64,000 nucleotides of DNA from Hofstenia miamia (GCA_004352715.1 SCFE01000116.1:108013-172012), one strand, 5' to 3'; positions 12,145 through 24,605 are shown, numbered from the stretch's first letter. Numbers and translations: made by a program. The notes: generated from the sequence alone by a model not told the origin.

Positions 12145-12626
12145 TGTGGACCAAATTAGGTTATAGTTATGTATAGGTATAATAACACCTTTGTTTGATT
12201 TCAACATGCACTGATAACACGATTACACTGTGATGATAATATACCATTGGATAATGGCAATTCCAGGCAATTACATGCTATTAATTAGTGAGATGAGAGA
12301 TAAGAAACCAATTGAGACATTTATATTTGTATTGAGCTAGATAATAAATTATGAGACAAATAGGATAGCAGGACACACTTGAGTTACAAACTTCTTTCCC
12401 TTCAGGTAGCACTTTGGCTGGAAGCTGTATGAATTGGTCATCCTGGATGTTTTCCCTCTAAACAGTTATAAGTTACATGGGTGAATTACCAATGATTGTC
12501 AGATCCATTACTTACTGAATTATCATTGGAATTGGGGCTGCTCTATTAAGGTCACTTTTGCAACCTTCTGCCATAACAATGAGTTCCTTAGTGCTGCTGG
12601 TATAGTCCCCAGCCACTGATTCTACA
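12145..12626 (-). repeat. LTR-like unit 2
   Basis: Second member of the family of 10907-11368. It shares the start TGTGGACCAAATTAGGTTA, an internal TATACCATTGG..A block, an AATTGGTCA block and the end TGATTCTACA. It lies 79 bases before unit 3. Confidence 0.4.
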
Positions 12627-12705
12627 ATAAATTTGGCTCTGATGGTAATTCAGAAATCTAAATCCTGTAGGCAACTCTTAGATTCTAGCCACCAGATCCG
12701 TCAAT

Positions 12706-13210
12706 TGTGGTTACATTAGGTTATGGCTAGGTATATGGGTAAGTTACAAAAACTTACGACTTTCCATTTTGTTCAAACAAAGCACATACTATTGAAACTG
12801 TGGTTAAATCATAGTTGTTTGAATACATGAATGCATGGCAATCACATGCTGTTTAATTATTATATGTGAGGCTTAGTAAACATTATGTGAGTATTTATTT
12901 GAGCTATTTATAATAAAACTGAGACACATAGGGTAGCACCATCTTAACATTGCAATCATAGGGAGTTAATCAGTTCAATTATGGATCTTTGGCATGATGC
13001 CATATGGAAATTTTTAATATTACTTTTCTCTATATCTAAGGAAAGTTAATGTTGCAATTGTTTTATCATGCTTTGGATAAACAGAATAAAATGTTAATTA
13101 GGGTTTGTTTGTTTCATTTTCTAAATCTATGGGTTACCTTCTGAGTTCAAATTACTGGATTTACAATGTTTCACATTGCCCAACTCCCTAATTAAGCTCC
13201 TGATTCTACA
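12706..13210 (-). repeat. LTR-like unit 3
   Basis: Third member. It starts TGTGGTTACATTAGGTTA, shares ATGAATGCATGGCAAT with unit 1, has GGATGCCAT.TG-like sequence and ends CTCCTGATTCTACA. It is the most diverged copy. Confidence 0.35.
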
Positions 13211-14140
13211 ATAATGATCCAAAATATGACTTAAACACTTGTGCAAGCACATTTTATCAACATAAATATATAGTTTATGCTTAAACAGAACAAAAATGAA
13301 AAAATACTTGAAGAATGCTTTAAATACATCTTTATTATCTGCCAAAGCACATTGGAACACACATTAATCAAATCTAAAACAGCATTACTAACTTCTTCTC
13401 TTAGGCATTCTTAAGTTATTCTAACATTGTATCATTTGCTATAGACATTATGTTTCAAGCTAACACATACAAAATTATGAATCCTAATTTCTGCTTCTAT
13501 TTTCCATTCAGCTTAGAACAGTCAACTATTAATGACCTTATCTCAAGATTGAATCAACATTAAACAGAAAAATAAAATAAAGAACAGTGGAATATCATTA
13601 ACATCAAAAGGCCTCACAATAACTACCACTAAGCTCTTAAATGTTTACTCTCAAACATCATAATTACACTAGAGTTCAAAACACAAGGAAGACTCCCATG
13701 CCCAACTTTTTAATCTCTACACTATGGTTACATTCAATGCATATTACTTTCATACAAATGTGCCTTAAAATTGCAATTTCCTCAATTCCAAGTAAAACCA
13801 AAAATTGGCTGCTCTTACAAACATTTCTATAAATATCACCTCACAAAGCTAATTGTCACAACATTGCCTACTATGAAACCTACATCTTCCCCATTTCTAA
13901 TGCAGAAGATCCAAATGAATGTCTGTTCACAGTCATGTGTGCCATGTCTAACCCTATCTATGAGCCAATGTAAATAGTAATTTTCCTCTATGTACTGAAA
14001 TACTAATGCAACATTGAAAAGCAAGTACTACTAACTATATTAGCAAATACAGAAACTTGAGAGAAACATGTCTCTCTATGCTTACATCAAGTTTCTACCC
14101 AAAACATACTTACAAATGGCTTTATGTTAATGAAATAACT
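13211..14140. other. Intergenic, nothing recognised
   Basis: Somewhat richer in C on the plus strand than its surroundings. Several overlapping short frames (60-78 codons) exist on both strands, none with a recognisable domain. Confidence 0.4.
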
Positions 14141-14980
14141 ACCAATAATCATAGTAAATTTCTACATATTGAAGGCATTGAACTTCATCAGAAATCACCT
14201 ACCCAACTACAGGCTGAAAAAGATGAACTGCTAAACATTACTATCTTTGAGAATATTTTGACAAAATTGCAAATGAAAAACTCATTAAAATAGATGTGAT
14301 AACAAAATATAACACCCATTCATTGCAAACCAGTCAAACTGTCTGATATCAAAGTCATCAAGGTATGTTTATCACAGAATAATATAAGTAAATTAAGTTA
14401 GTAGCTCTAATGACTCTGAACCAACAAGCCACTTTTGATATATGTAGAATGCTCAACAGCTTGTTTTCAACTCAAAAAGGGAACTAGAGAAATCTAAAAT
14501 TCACATGATCTTTTTAATTTATTCAGAAGATAGATCAATTATCCTTTGAAACAGTTAAAATCAGCTCAACTCATGGAATGGTTAGAACTTGAATGTAAAG
14601 CCACAATTAAAAATACACTCTGCATACCACCTCCAATTATATCACTACCTGTAAATATGCTTACTTTAAAGTAAAGAAAATTTCCACAATAAATGTTGGT
14701 ATTACACCTACATCTGAACTAGTTCTCCCACATCACCTTCAAATAAATTAAGGAGTTCAAAGATTTCAATCAAAAGCTTGCAGGGAAAAATAGAGTCAAT
14801 CACATCCTAATTCAATACCAAACAATCATCTATCAGCAAGGTGAACCTATGCATAAGCAAATCAAAGAAATTTGAGGAAAAAATCATTATTTTCAGGCAA
14901 TAATGATCTTCTTTGGTCTAATCTCTGGAAGGAAGATATATTTGTGTTTGCACTTTTTTTTCATCTTGGTGCAGCATGTT
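14141..14980. repeat. 840-bp tandem duplication, copy 1
   Basis: Followed directly, with no N between, by a near-identical copy. The only clear difference is a small block (ATTACACCTACATCTGAAC versus ATTCCCACCTACCAGAAC). The word TACCA stands at the start of copy 1, at the junction and after copy 2, a 5-base microhomology. A short plus-strand frame (KFLHIEGIELHQKSPTQLQ-like) is shared by both copies and resembles nothing I know. Confidence 0.85.
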
Positions 14981-15819
14981 ACCAATAATCATAGTAAATT
15001 TCTACATATTGAAGGCATTGAACTTCATCAGAAATCACCTACCCAACTACAGGCTGAAAAAGATGAACTGCTAAACATTACTATCTTTGAGAATATTTTG
15101 ACAAAATTGCAAATGAAAAACTCATTAAAATAGATGTGATAACAAAATATAACACCCATTCATTGCAAACCAGTCAAACTGTCTGATATCAAAGTCATCA
15201 AGGTATGTTTATCACAGAATAATATAAGTAAATTAAGTTAGTAGCTCTAATGACTCTGAACCAACAAGCCACTTTTGATATATGTAGAATGCTCAACAGC
15301 TTGTTTTCAACTCAAAAAGGGAACTAGAGAAATCTAAAATTCACATGATCTTTTTAATTTATTCAGAAGATAGATCAATTATCCTTTGAAACAGTTAAAA
15401 TCAGCTCAACTCATGGAATGGTTAGAACTTGAATGTAAAGCCACAATTAAAAATACACTCTGCATACCACCTCCAATTATATCACTACCTGTAAATATGC
15501 TTACTTTAAAGTAAAGAAAATTTCCACAATAAATGTTGGTATTCCCACCTACCAGAACTAGTTCTCCCACATCACCTTCAAATAAATTAAGGAGTTCAAA
15601 GATTTCAATCAAAAGCTTGCAGGGAAAAATAGAGTCAATCACATCCTAATTCAATACCAAACAATCATCTATCAGCAAGGTGAACCTATGCATAAGCAAA
15701 TCAAAGAAATTTGAGGAAAAAATCATTATTTTCAGGCAATAATGATCTTCTTTGGTCTAATCTCTGGAAGGAAGATATATTTGTGTTTGCACTTTTTTTT
15801 CATCTTGGTGCAGCATGTT
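14981..15819. repeat. 840-bp tandem duplication, copy 2
   Basis: Second copy, one base shorter after the variable block; it continues into unique sequence with ACCAGATAAAG. Unlike most duplications in this window it is not at an N, so it may be genuine. Confidence 0.85.
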
Positions 15820-16506
15820 ACCAGATAAAGAAGATACAACTGTACCTAAGGAACTTTTCAAATCCTGTCAGCATCAACATTGATTTAACTATTTATCTCT
15901 ATTAATTGCTGATTGGATGATAGGCAATTAATTCATTGTAGTATAATTTGTTTATTTAAAATTATAGAGCAGCAGGAAGATTTCTATCACATACTGTGTT
16001 GAAAATGTTTACTATTTGCACAGGTTGATATTTAATAGGACAATGTGTATGCATTCAGTAAAATTGAACTTTAGCTTTTTCTCCTAATTACTCATTACCT
16101 GAATAGAAATTAGCCAACAAACTCTGGTAGGAGGGAAGTGAGAATGCACACTGCAAGCACAGCAAAACTTTCTGCTGCCAGAGTTGAGGCATTTCCAGCT
16201 GCTTCCCTTACTGAAAGAATGTTAAGTAATTTGCCCTGGCCCTGTTTCTTACATGAAACTGCATGTTTGGTTGCTGGTCAGCTTTGACCATTTGCAATTA
16301 TTATCAGCTGTTTTGCTATATACTGCACTGCTCATTTACATCAATTCATTTCACTTGATGAATAGGTTTATCATTACTTATGTATTGTGTTCTTGCAACT
16401 ATCAGTACTTGTTTAATATGTGCTATGTTGCTCTAGTTTTTGTTGTGCTATAATTACAGTCAATTTACATTTTTGCAAAGGATGTTACTTAAATCTATTT
16501 CATGTA

Positions 16507-16508
<2 letters not shown>
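15820..16508. other. Intergenic, nothing recognised
   Basis: Last stretch of the CpG-poor block. It contains no CG dinucleotide that I can see and no convincing gene. Confidence 0.45.

Positions 16509-16553
<45 letters not shown>
16509..16553. repeat. (TA)n microsatellite
   Basis: About 22 perfect TA units. It lies just left of the point where CpG dinucleotides become common again (first CG at about 16777). Confidence 0.95.
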
Positions 16554-16555
<2 letters not shown>

Positions 16556-18456
16556 AGTTGATATAACAATGCAATATTGTTTTTGAAATGATTCAGTTTT
16601 CTCTTGTATTATACTCTATTTTCTCTAATTCTCAATAACAAACTGCATACAAGCACAATTGATTTTTTCAGTGTAATTTGTAGCTTTTCCCAATTTTGTA
16701 ACTATTATTTTAACTCTTTCTTTCAAATTTATAACTTGGATATATAAATCTAGTGCTAATTACCATTTTTAAGAACCGCCCCTTAAATACACGTTCAAAT
16801 GATGTTGAAAGTACTTAATAACTTAATACATGAAAAAACTCAAAGGACCTTTAATCTCTATTAAAAGTAAAAAACAAAAAGATAAATATAATGAAAGAAG
16901 TATTATTAAGGAATTATCCTTTGGGGTTCTAGTTTTCACAAAATTATCAAAATTTGAGCGCAAAAATCCAAATCATCTGAATCTGCTTATCGCGTTCTAT
17001 TTGGTTTCAACGTATAATTGATAACCGTCAGTGTTGTCTACAATTATTAATTGGCAAAGTTTGCATTGCTTAAATTAACGCACCATATCTTATTATTATG
17101 TAGGTACATTTTGTTAAAATATTTTCTATATTTTCAGTAGAATGTGGGCAACAATATGAAGTCATTAATATTTTAATAATATTAACGATATTTTCTATTA
17201 GATTTTCCTGTAAGTAGTTGCATGGAATTTAAAAATTCCAGAATTATATCAATATTAAGGAAGTGTTTAATAAACTTGTCATGAATTTCGTTTCTTTTTA
17301 ATAATGTTCTGTAATTTATGTTAGTAGTTGCAAAACTAATTCATTTTCTCAAATTTCTATAGATTCCCTCTTAAAATCGATTTGGAAATTTTGTCGTGAT
17401 GATAATCCTGCATTCAGAACAATCATTAAGTACAATTTTGCTTAAAAAGGTTGTGGTTAGTGAAGTATGTCTCATTCAAGTGCATTGCAAGCAAGGAGTT
17501 ATTCATAACAATTGCGCATTTGTGGCTCTAAGCCCTACTAAATAACAACAGAATCATCATTAAATGATATTATGTATTGTTAAAATAGTTCTGTAAAAAC
17601 ACTTTTTCAATGTTAAGTGATGATGTTTCCCTTGCTTTATAATGAACTTTACTTTACATTTTGACAGCTTCAAAACTCTGATTAAACATTTTAGACATGA
17701 TAAGTTAATACAAATACAAATATGCTAAGAATAAATTACATCAATGATGTATAAACCAATTAAGTACAAAACTGGAATTACAAGATATTTAATTTCTGAT
17801 TTGCAATACATGTAAAAGAAATTTTGTAAATAAACCCAAAAAAGGTGGAATTGTAATTTTACTTTTGCAAAGTTAAAAGTTTTTTAAGTGTTCGAGTTTG
17901 CACTATTTGCAATATTACCATTTGCTGACATTATGCAAACTTCCTTAATAAATTAATTTAATATTACCAATAGATTTTTTTGCATAATGGACGATTCTTT
18001 TCATCATTAACCCATTCACAACCAATCTTCCCTTCAGTACACATTTTTCGCTTAGGTTATTATATAGATTATAATAGGTTATATATAGATATGGGTTGTG
18101 TATACCTGTGCACAGGTGTGGGCACTGGTAGCATGAACTTTTTTGAAACCTTTGCAAGTGTGGGTGTGGGTTGGGTAAGAAATTTCAAATTATAGTATAT
18201 TTTCGGGTATGAATTTACATATTATTCTTCATTACATTAAATGGGACTGAGATCCATAATTGGCATGTAATTTTAATTCATTGAACAAAATTCAAAATTC
18301 TAGAGAGAGGAAAATCATAGTCGGAAGTGATATACTCAGTTGTATTTATTTCAGATGTGAAAACCCAAATAACTGAAGATTCACTACAACTCATTTATAT
18401 ACTGTACATATTTGATGGATATATAAATAAAAATATAATATAAATATACGTATATA
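16554..18456. other. Intergenic; CpG density recovers
   Basis: CG dinucleotides appear at 16777 and then about a dozen or more times per kilobase. No gene is recognised. At 18085-18180 there is a GTGTGGGTGTGGGTTGGG-like G-rich run, echoed at 25490-25620 (GTGGGTGCGGATTGGG); both may be ends of one old element. Confidence 0.4.
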
Positions 18457-19660
18457 CGAGGGGTGTTCAATAAGTTCTAATCCCTTCACTTGAAACTTGT
18501 TATATTTTTCAGTATAATCACCCCCAATACCAATACTCTTGTGCCACTTCAGAAATACAGAGTTGATACATGCAAAATAGAAGTCTTCATACTGGTCACT
18601 CAAATATCTCTCAACTTCGTCAACCATTTCTTCAAATGTTTGAAAAGGAAATAATAACTAGGGTTACGTCTGAGCTATATGGAAGTTGAGTGAGCTGCTC
18701 TAAGCCGTACATTTTGATGGCAGCGTCTACCACATGTCCTTTGTGCACAGGGGGTTGTTGTGAAGCAGGAAATCGCCGCTGGTCAACATTCCTCCTTGCT
18801 AGGTCTTGATTGATTCCTTCAGTCCTCCGAGCAGGTCTGTGTAATATTGGCTGATAGTAGTGGTTGTAGGCCATGTAGTCGATGTGCAGAATTCTTTTCA
18901 CATCCTAAAGATGGTGGCCATCATCTTGCCCGCAGATGGTCCGCTCCTGAATTTCCTTAGTTGTGGAAACACTCGGAATTTCCCCTTGCACTGCACGGAT
19001 TTTTGCTTAGATGCAGCATCCCAGTATTGAATCCATGTCTCATCACCGGTCTCCAAAATTCGCATCTTTTAGTGTCGAAATGCCCCAGGTGTTCTCGAGA
19101 GGCTGCAAAAGGTAGATGACAATCTGGAGCATTAAGGTTTTGTGGAATGTAACTTGCAGAGCTTTGACAATTGGAGGTTGTCGCAAAGGATGTTGTGCAC
19201 AGTCCCACTGAAAGTTCCACACTGCTGCGATTTCTAGTACCATCACTCTGCGTTCAGCCATTACCATCGTCTCCATTTCGGCTATCTTCTCAAAAGTCGT
19301 GTCTTCAACAGGGCGTAATGATCTGCGATTACATTCGATTGATTCGCGCCGCCAGTTCTTCACCATTGCAATGGAAGCTGCGTTTTCTCCATGCACGTTC
19401 TCAAGCCGGCTATGAATATCCTTCACCATGTTACCCCAAGAACCAAAAACTTGATTACACTCCAATAATCGAGAGGTCCCATTGAAAATTTTAAACCAGA
19501 AATGAAGAAATGAATTGAACGCCAGATTCCGATTGGCTGACATGCTGATAACGTCACGACACGTCGAATAATTATTTTTTGCTTTATAATTGATTATTTG
19601 AAATACGTAGTGATGTGTTGCTCTATTTGCGCGTGTGCAGCTCCAGACCTGAAATAGCTT
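18457..19660 (-). pseudogene. mariner-type transposase relic with one terminal repeat
   Basis: This is a decayed mariner transposase on the minus strand, preceded on the plus strand by a mariner-style end CGAGGGGTGTTCAATAAG at 18457, next to TA. From N- to C-terminus the fragments are: the helix-turn-helix part MVKDIHSRLENVHGENAA with RRSLRPVEDTT (about 19330-19450); TGDETWIQYWD, holding the first catalytic aspartate (about 19005-19050); a frame-shifted PPVHKGHVVDAAIKMYG region with LPYSSDV, where the second acidic residue should be but HDN reads HNN (about 18690-18770); and the C-terminal YLSDQYEDFYF..GGDYTEK (18500-18610). At least three frame changes break it. In life it would cut and paste DNA at TA sites. 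The opposite end was not found with confidence. CpG is common here, so it may be younger than the LINE. Confidence 0.88.
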
Positions 19661-19753
19661 ATTATCCCCAGGTGACCCTTTTCGCGTATTCTATATATAT
19701 ATATATATATTTGAAGTATTCTGGGATTGCGATTCGATTGTTTTGTCCCTCAN

Positions 19754-20387
19754 TTGAATCCATGTCTCATCACCGGTCTCCAAAATTCGCATCTTTTAGT
19801 GTCGAAATGCCCCAGGTGTTCTCGAGAGGCTGCAAAAGGTAGATGACAATCTGGAGCATTAAGGTTTTGTGGAATGTAACTTGCAGAGCTTTGACAATTG
19901 GAGGTTGTCGCAAAGGATGTTGTGCACAGTCCCACTGAAAGTTCCACACTGCTGCGATTTCTAGTACCATCACTCTGCGTTCAGCCATTACCATCGTCTC
20001 CATTTCGGCTATCTTCTCAAAAGTCGTGTCTTCAACAGGGCGTAATGATCTGCGATTACCTTCGATTGATTCGCGCCGCCAGTTCTTCACCATTGCAATG
20101 GAAGCTGCGTTTTCTCCATGCACGTTCTCAAGCCGGCTATGAATATCCTTCACCATGTTACCCCAAGAACCAAAAACTTGATTACACTCCAATAATCGAG
20201 AGGTCCCATTGAAAATTTTAAACCAGAAATGAAGAAATGAATTGAACGCCAGATTCCGATTGGCTGACATGCTGATAACGTCACGACACGTCGAATAATT
20301 ATTTTTTGCTTTATAATTGATTATTTGAAATACGTAGTGATGTGTTGCTCTATTTGCGCGTGTGCAGCTCCAGACCTGAAATAGCTT
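19754..20387 (-). pseudogene. Second copy of the mariner transposase N-terminal half
   Basis: This repeats 19027-19660 almost exactly (offset 727); one clear substitution is GATTACATTCG versus GATTACCTTCG. It starts at the first base after the single N at 19753. It holds the helix-turn-helix and linker portion up to the TGDETW block and lacks the catalytic C-terminus. Beyond the shared part the two copies diverge into different (TA)n-bearing flanks, so it is either another haplotype or a second insertion truncated by the contig end. Confidence 0.85.
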
Positions 20388-20432
20388 CATAAGTGATCAA
20401 GGCTTAAAACATATTGTATATATATATATATN

Positions 20433-21436
20433 AGCTTTAACTGGTCAAGGATAGTTGGCTTGCTTGCAAACACTTCTCCCTTAGACGCTCCCCAGAAACA
20501 AAAGTTCAAGGGATTGAGGTCAGGACTATGAGGTGCCCACTCATTTGTTGTGCGGAAACTGATTACGCGGGATCCGAAAATCTCCTTCAGCAAAGTGAGA
20601 GAATCGTGAGCTGTATGGGGCGTAGCTCATCTTGCTGAAACCACATTCTGCTCTTCTGGAGGACAGTGGACCTTTGACCAATTTCATTGTTGAATTTGTT
20701 AATTATTTCACAGTAACGCTCGCTGTTGACTGTCACTGTCTTGCCAAGCCTGTCTTGAAACCAATACGGTCCGATANNNNNNNNNNNNNNNNNNNNNATA
20801 AGGCCATGTATTGGGTGGAATGCGATCCATGCAGTCACTTTGGCGCCCTTCAGATGTTTCTCACCCACCTCCTCAAGACGCTCCTTGCCCCAGAAAACGT
20901 TATTGTGATTGTTTACCGCTCCATTTAGGTGATAATGTTCCTCATCACTGAACCAGATGTTGTTCAACCACCCACGTGAGCGCTCCAGCTTCTCGTTCAA
21001 CCACTCACATATTTCAAGGCGCCTGGTTTTGTCCTCATCCTTCAAGACTTGATGAGTCGAAATCCTGTAGGAGAAGAGCTTCAAATCATTCCTCATGGAG
21101 CACAGCAGTGTGGTTGGTGTAATGGTTAATTATTGTGCCCGTTTGCGATAAGACTTTTTAGGGCTTCTCACAACTGACTCCTTGATTTCCAGGCGTTTCT
21201 CTGGCGTTACGATTGGTTTAACGCCACTTCTACTCTTGTTGCAATCGTGGAGTGTTTGCTCCTTTTCGAAGTGTTTAACACTCCTCCAGATTGACTTGTT
21301 GTCCAGTGTTCTGACGCTACGGTGAGGTCCACATTCATTTTGGAATTTGCGACGAACCTGCACGTACGATTGTGTCTCGTACCAAAATTACACAATTTTT
21401 TGCTTCTACTCCAAAGTGAATATTTCAGAGCCGATC
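20433..21436 (-). pseudogene. Tc1/mariner-superfamily transposase relic, second family (DUF4817-type N-terminus)
   Basis: A different transposase family on the minus strand. The N-terminal DNA-binding part reads YVQVRRKFQNECGPHRS and LDNKSIWRSVKHFEKE (21207-21363), then SPKKSYRKRAQ. The catalytic core shows FSDEEHYHLNG with the first aspartate (about 20930), VFWGKERLEEVGEKHLKG, then a 21-N gap, then GPYWFQDRLGKTVTVNSERY. The second aspartate is in FQQD (about 20625), where a one-base loss shifts the frame before ATPHTA. NEWAPHSPDLNPLNFCFWG follows. Two in-frame stops lie near the probable start (about 21390-21420). The C-terminus is cut at the single N (20432). I recall this family as common in arthropods; the DUF4817 name is from memory. 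It is inactive. Confidence 0.88.
20777..20797. other. Assembly gap, 21 N
   Basis: An internal gap in the transposase relic. The same length, 21 N, occurs at 2555-2575, which suggests a fixed or minimum gap size. Confidence 0.95.
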
Positions 21437-22112
21437 TGAAAAAGAAAAACACGATTAAAATTGCCGCTAAGTTTTTAACAAGCACTGAAAGGGAAACTTT
21501 GGTAAAACAAAAATTACAATTTTTACAGCCGAAATAAGTTGTGACATTTTTTCTGGAGTACCCGGTATTATTAAGACGAATGCATTTAGACGTGTTATAA
21601 ATTTCATAATGCAAAATATATAGTTGAGCGGCAGGAAAAATTTCATTTGTTCACTGTATTCCTGGGTTTAAGGAATTATTTATCTTAATAACCACTCAAT
21701 AATCAGTATTTTAAAAACGAATTGTGTAGTGGAAATGCTCATGCTTAATTGATTTGCTATTCATAATTTCGGTTAGAGGTAATACCCATGTTTCTCACAG
21801 TAACTCCGTTTAATCAAAACGTTGATGATAAATTTATTACACACCATAATCGAAATTTGTGATTTAATTTTGTACATTGTGGAATTAATTATTTCGGACC
21901 ACATATATTTTGAATGTATGTCAGTATTATTATTTACATCTTTTTGCAATGTAGGCCTATATATTCTTCTATTCTATTCTATTGAATTCAAAGGAACAAC
22001 ACGAATTTCATAAGTGCTTATAAGTGAAAGCACATAAACGCAAGCAGTGGATAAGTGAAATTTGAAAAAGTGAATTCGACACTAAGCGAAAATTATTAAG
22101 CGATCAATTCAA

Positions 22113-22145
<33 letters not shown>

Positions 22146-22558
22146 NATTTTTAACTATGTGAAAAAAGATAGATATTTCTGAATTGTTTTTACGGGTATG
22201 GGTCATCCTTAAGAAATTTCAAAGACAATCTCTTAGATATTCGTCCAATTTTATTAAAGTAGTATCCAATTTTCAATAAAATATGCAAAAATTACTATTA
22301 ATATTTTGAATGTGAAATCAATTAATTTTGCTTCAGAACAAGTTTTTTAAGAAATACTTAGAGATTTTAATGCTTAAAACAAAACACGCCATCTGTATAG
22401 CTTTTTTTGTAACCGCAAGTTGTTATAATTCTACCGTTAGTTACCGAAATGGTGCAGCGGTATTACCGCAACGCACTCATCTTTAGGTGGAATGTCGCTC
22501 AGATTTTAGTCACTCACTTGATCACACTGAGATCTACCGACTTAAGCGTATGATAGTA
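21437..22558. other. Intergenic with (TA)n tract and a TAAGTGAAATT-like word cluster
   Basis: Mostly unassigned. Around 22010-22115 short variants of TAAGTGAAA and TAAGCGAAAATT recur (CATAAGTGC, TATAAGTGAAAGC, GATAAGTGAAATT, CTAAGCGAAAATT, TTAAGCGATC) directly before a (TA)n run (about 22116-22145) and a single N (22146). The layout resembles the TA-bounded array at 24573-24965. Confidence 0.4.
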
Positions 22559-22850
22559 GATTGTTTTTGACTAGGAAAGGATTGGGATTTAGCACCTTGG
22601 ATTATATTGCACCTTGTTCATTCTTCTATGATATTGGATAAAATTAAGTTATCAGACATTAACAGTATTTTCAAGGGTAGAAGTAAAAATATAGTTCGAC
22701 TAAAAATACAAAGCTTAAATGTAGACTTTCCGAATTAAAAAATGCTTAGAAAAAAAAGTGATATATATATATATATAATTATTTAGGCGTAATAAAAGTT
22801 TCCTTCAAAAACGAGCAAGACTACATTAATGCTAGAATAGAATAAATCAG
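22559..22850 (+). repeat. Interspersed repeat copy with an empty Tc1 site
   Basis: This copy matches 60546-60631 joined to 62199-62400: GCACCTTGGATTATATTGC, ACCTTGTTCATTCTTCTATG, then TTAAATGTAGACTTTCCGAA and later TTCCTTCAAAAA. At 22650-22651 it has a single TA in the context AAGT-TA-TCAGACATT, exactly where the other copy carries a Tc1-type element between two TAs. The repeat itself has no recognised coding sequence. Confidence 0.8.
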
Positions 22851-22861
22851 TAGTCAGAGGC

Positions 22862-22915
22862 GCACCTAGACAGGGTTCTGGGGGAACGTCCCCCTCAGCA
22901 GAGCTCAGATGCTTC
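22862..22915. mobile_element. Possible hAT-type element end
   Basis: AGGCGCACCTAGACAGGG followed by GGGGGAACGTCCCCCTC resembles the CAG.GGCG.ACC ends of hAT MITEs such as the one at 25896-26137. No partner end was identified. Confidence 0.3.
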
Positions 22916-24569
22916 CATTCCTCATGAAATGTATGCCTATAACAATCATTGTACATATATATATTAAACATTTGTTTTACACTATGTGCAGAGGTAAGCA
23001 ATATTCAATTGATATTGCAATAATTGGAAATCGATTAAACTATTGAATTCTTTAGAAGAAGGATCTTGCTGAAACATATAATCAAGTCCCGCTCCGAGAA
23101 TAATTATTGTTCTGACTATTAAATTAATATAGTATTGACTTTTGCGAGTGTACTGTACAGTTTGATAACCAAAAATTATGTTATACTTCCACCACAAAAT
23201 TCACTATTTTGTATATTGAAGGAATAACATTAACTATATTTCGCACCATTGTTATCTTCTGTCAGACACCTGATATTGTGATTTCAAACCTAAAGAAATT
23301 AAACAATGATCACAGCTCTTAGTGATTATGATTACTAACAAAATTTAACTTATATTTCTCTAGAACAATTTCTTCTTAGTGCTAACAGAAATATGAAGCA
23401 CTCGTAACCTTGGTTGTTATCTCACAACGATGATGTTTCTTTTAAAAAAATTTTGTGCTGTTTGGTTTTTATACAACACAAAACATGTTAAATACTAGCA
23501 ATAACTATCAATAAGAAATATGGCCATTTTAAATGAAATGTTTATGAAATTACATTTTGCTAATGTGAAAACAATTTCAAAAACATTTTCTTTATTTTTT
23601 ACTTGTAGTGAAATATGGTGAATTACATAGCAATGCTAATAAAATAATAAAAAAATAAACTATTAAATTCAAATTATGGCAAGTTACGAAATGTAACTAA
23701 AGGTATTTTTTGGCAGCACAATCATAATACGGAATGATCACCAGTCCTGTTGTTTCTTCTGTTAGCAGGAGTTAGCGTCGAACATTCATCTGCTGTGGGC
23801 TGGGGTGGGGTTCGCCTTAGCTATTGGAAAAAATGGACTGAAATTGAAAAAATTATACTATCGTGAGCTATATATACTATAGTGAATGCTATATATTTTC
23901 CTAAACAACATTTTGAAATTGTACATTTGTATTATATACGCTTGAAAAACTCAGTTTAGAATTTTCAATTTCAGTGAACTGATATTATAACAATAACAAC
24001 AACAACATATAATTAAATTCTCATGTACATACATCTTACATAGGAGAAAGCAAGAGACATTCAATGAACACCTAAAAGGGGATTTAGAAGTGAAATATAT
24101 TTGCATACACATTAAGCAATTAAAGATAATCTCGAGATCTTACTTAGAAACAAGAATACTGAATTTGCCGAAGCCTGTTTATAAAATACGCTATTAAGAA
24201 CGAGCTAATGAACAATCAACTAAGCTATAACAACTTATTGAACATATTTTAAGTGCATGCATATCTTACACCATTTAATGTAGTAAGTGTAAAATTTTAT
24301 TCTCACGTATTTGTACTGAAGATGATTGAAAAATCTCATAATGCTAAAAGTATATTTTCATTCATGCTAGCAATTCATTACATTTGAAGGTGAATCGGAT
24401 GATAAGTGGCATGATTTATGTTCTGCCAATGAGAATAAAGCAAAATATAGAACATGTAAATAAATTAAACGCATTCGCAACGCATATCACATGTTAAGAA
24501 TAGGCAATAAAGAAGTTTTGTATACGATTTATTATATTAATACTGAAGTGATGCTAATCCAGTGGCCGC

Positions 24570-24572
<3 letters not shown>
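22916..24572. other. Intergenic, nothing recognised
   Basis: A+T-rich sequence with scattered CpG and no convincing frame or RNA gene. Confidence 0.45.

Positions 24573-24605
<33 letters not shown>

Noticed and set aside
19615-19660. Opposite terminal repeat of the 18.4-kb mariner
   Set aside because: CTTATTATCCCC at 19657 only loosely resembles the reverse of CGAGGGGTGTTCAATAAG.
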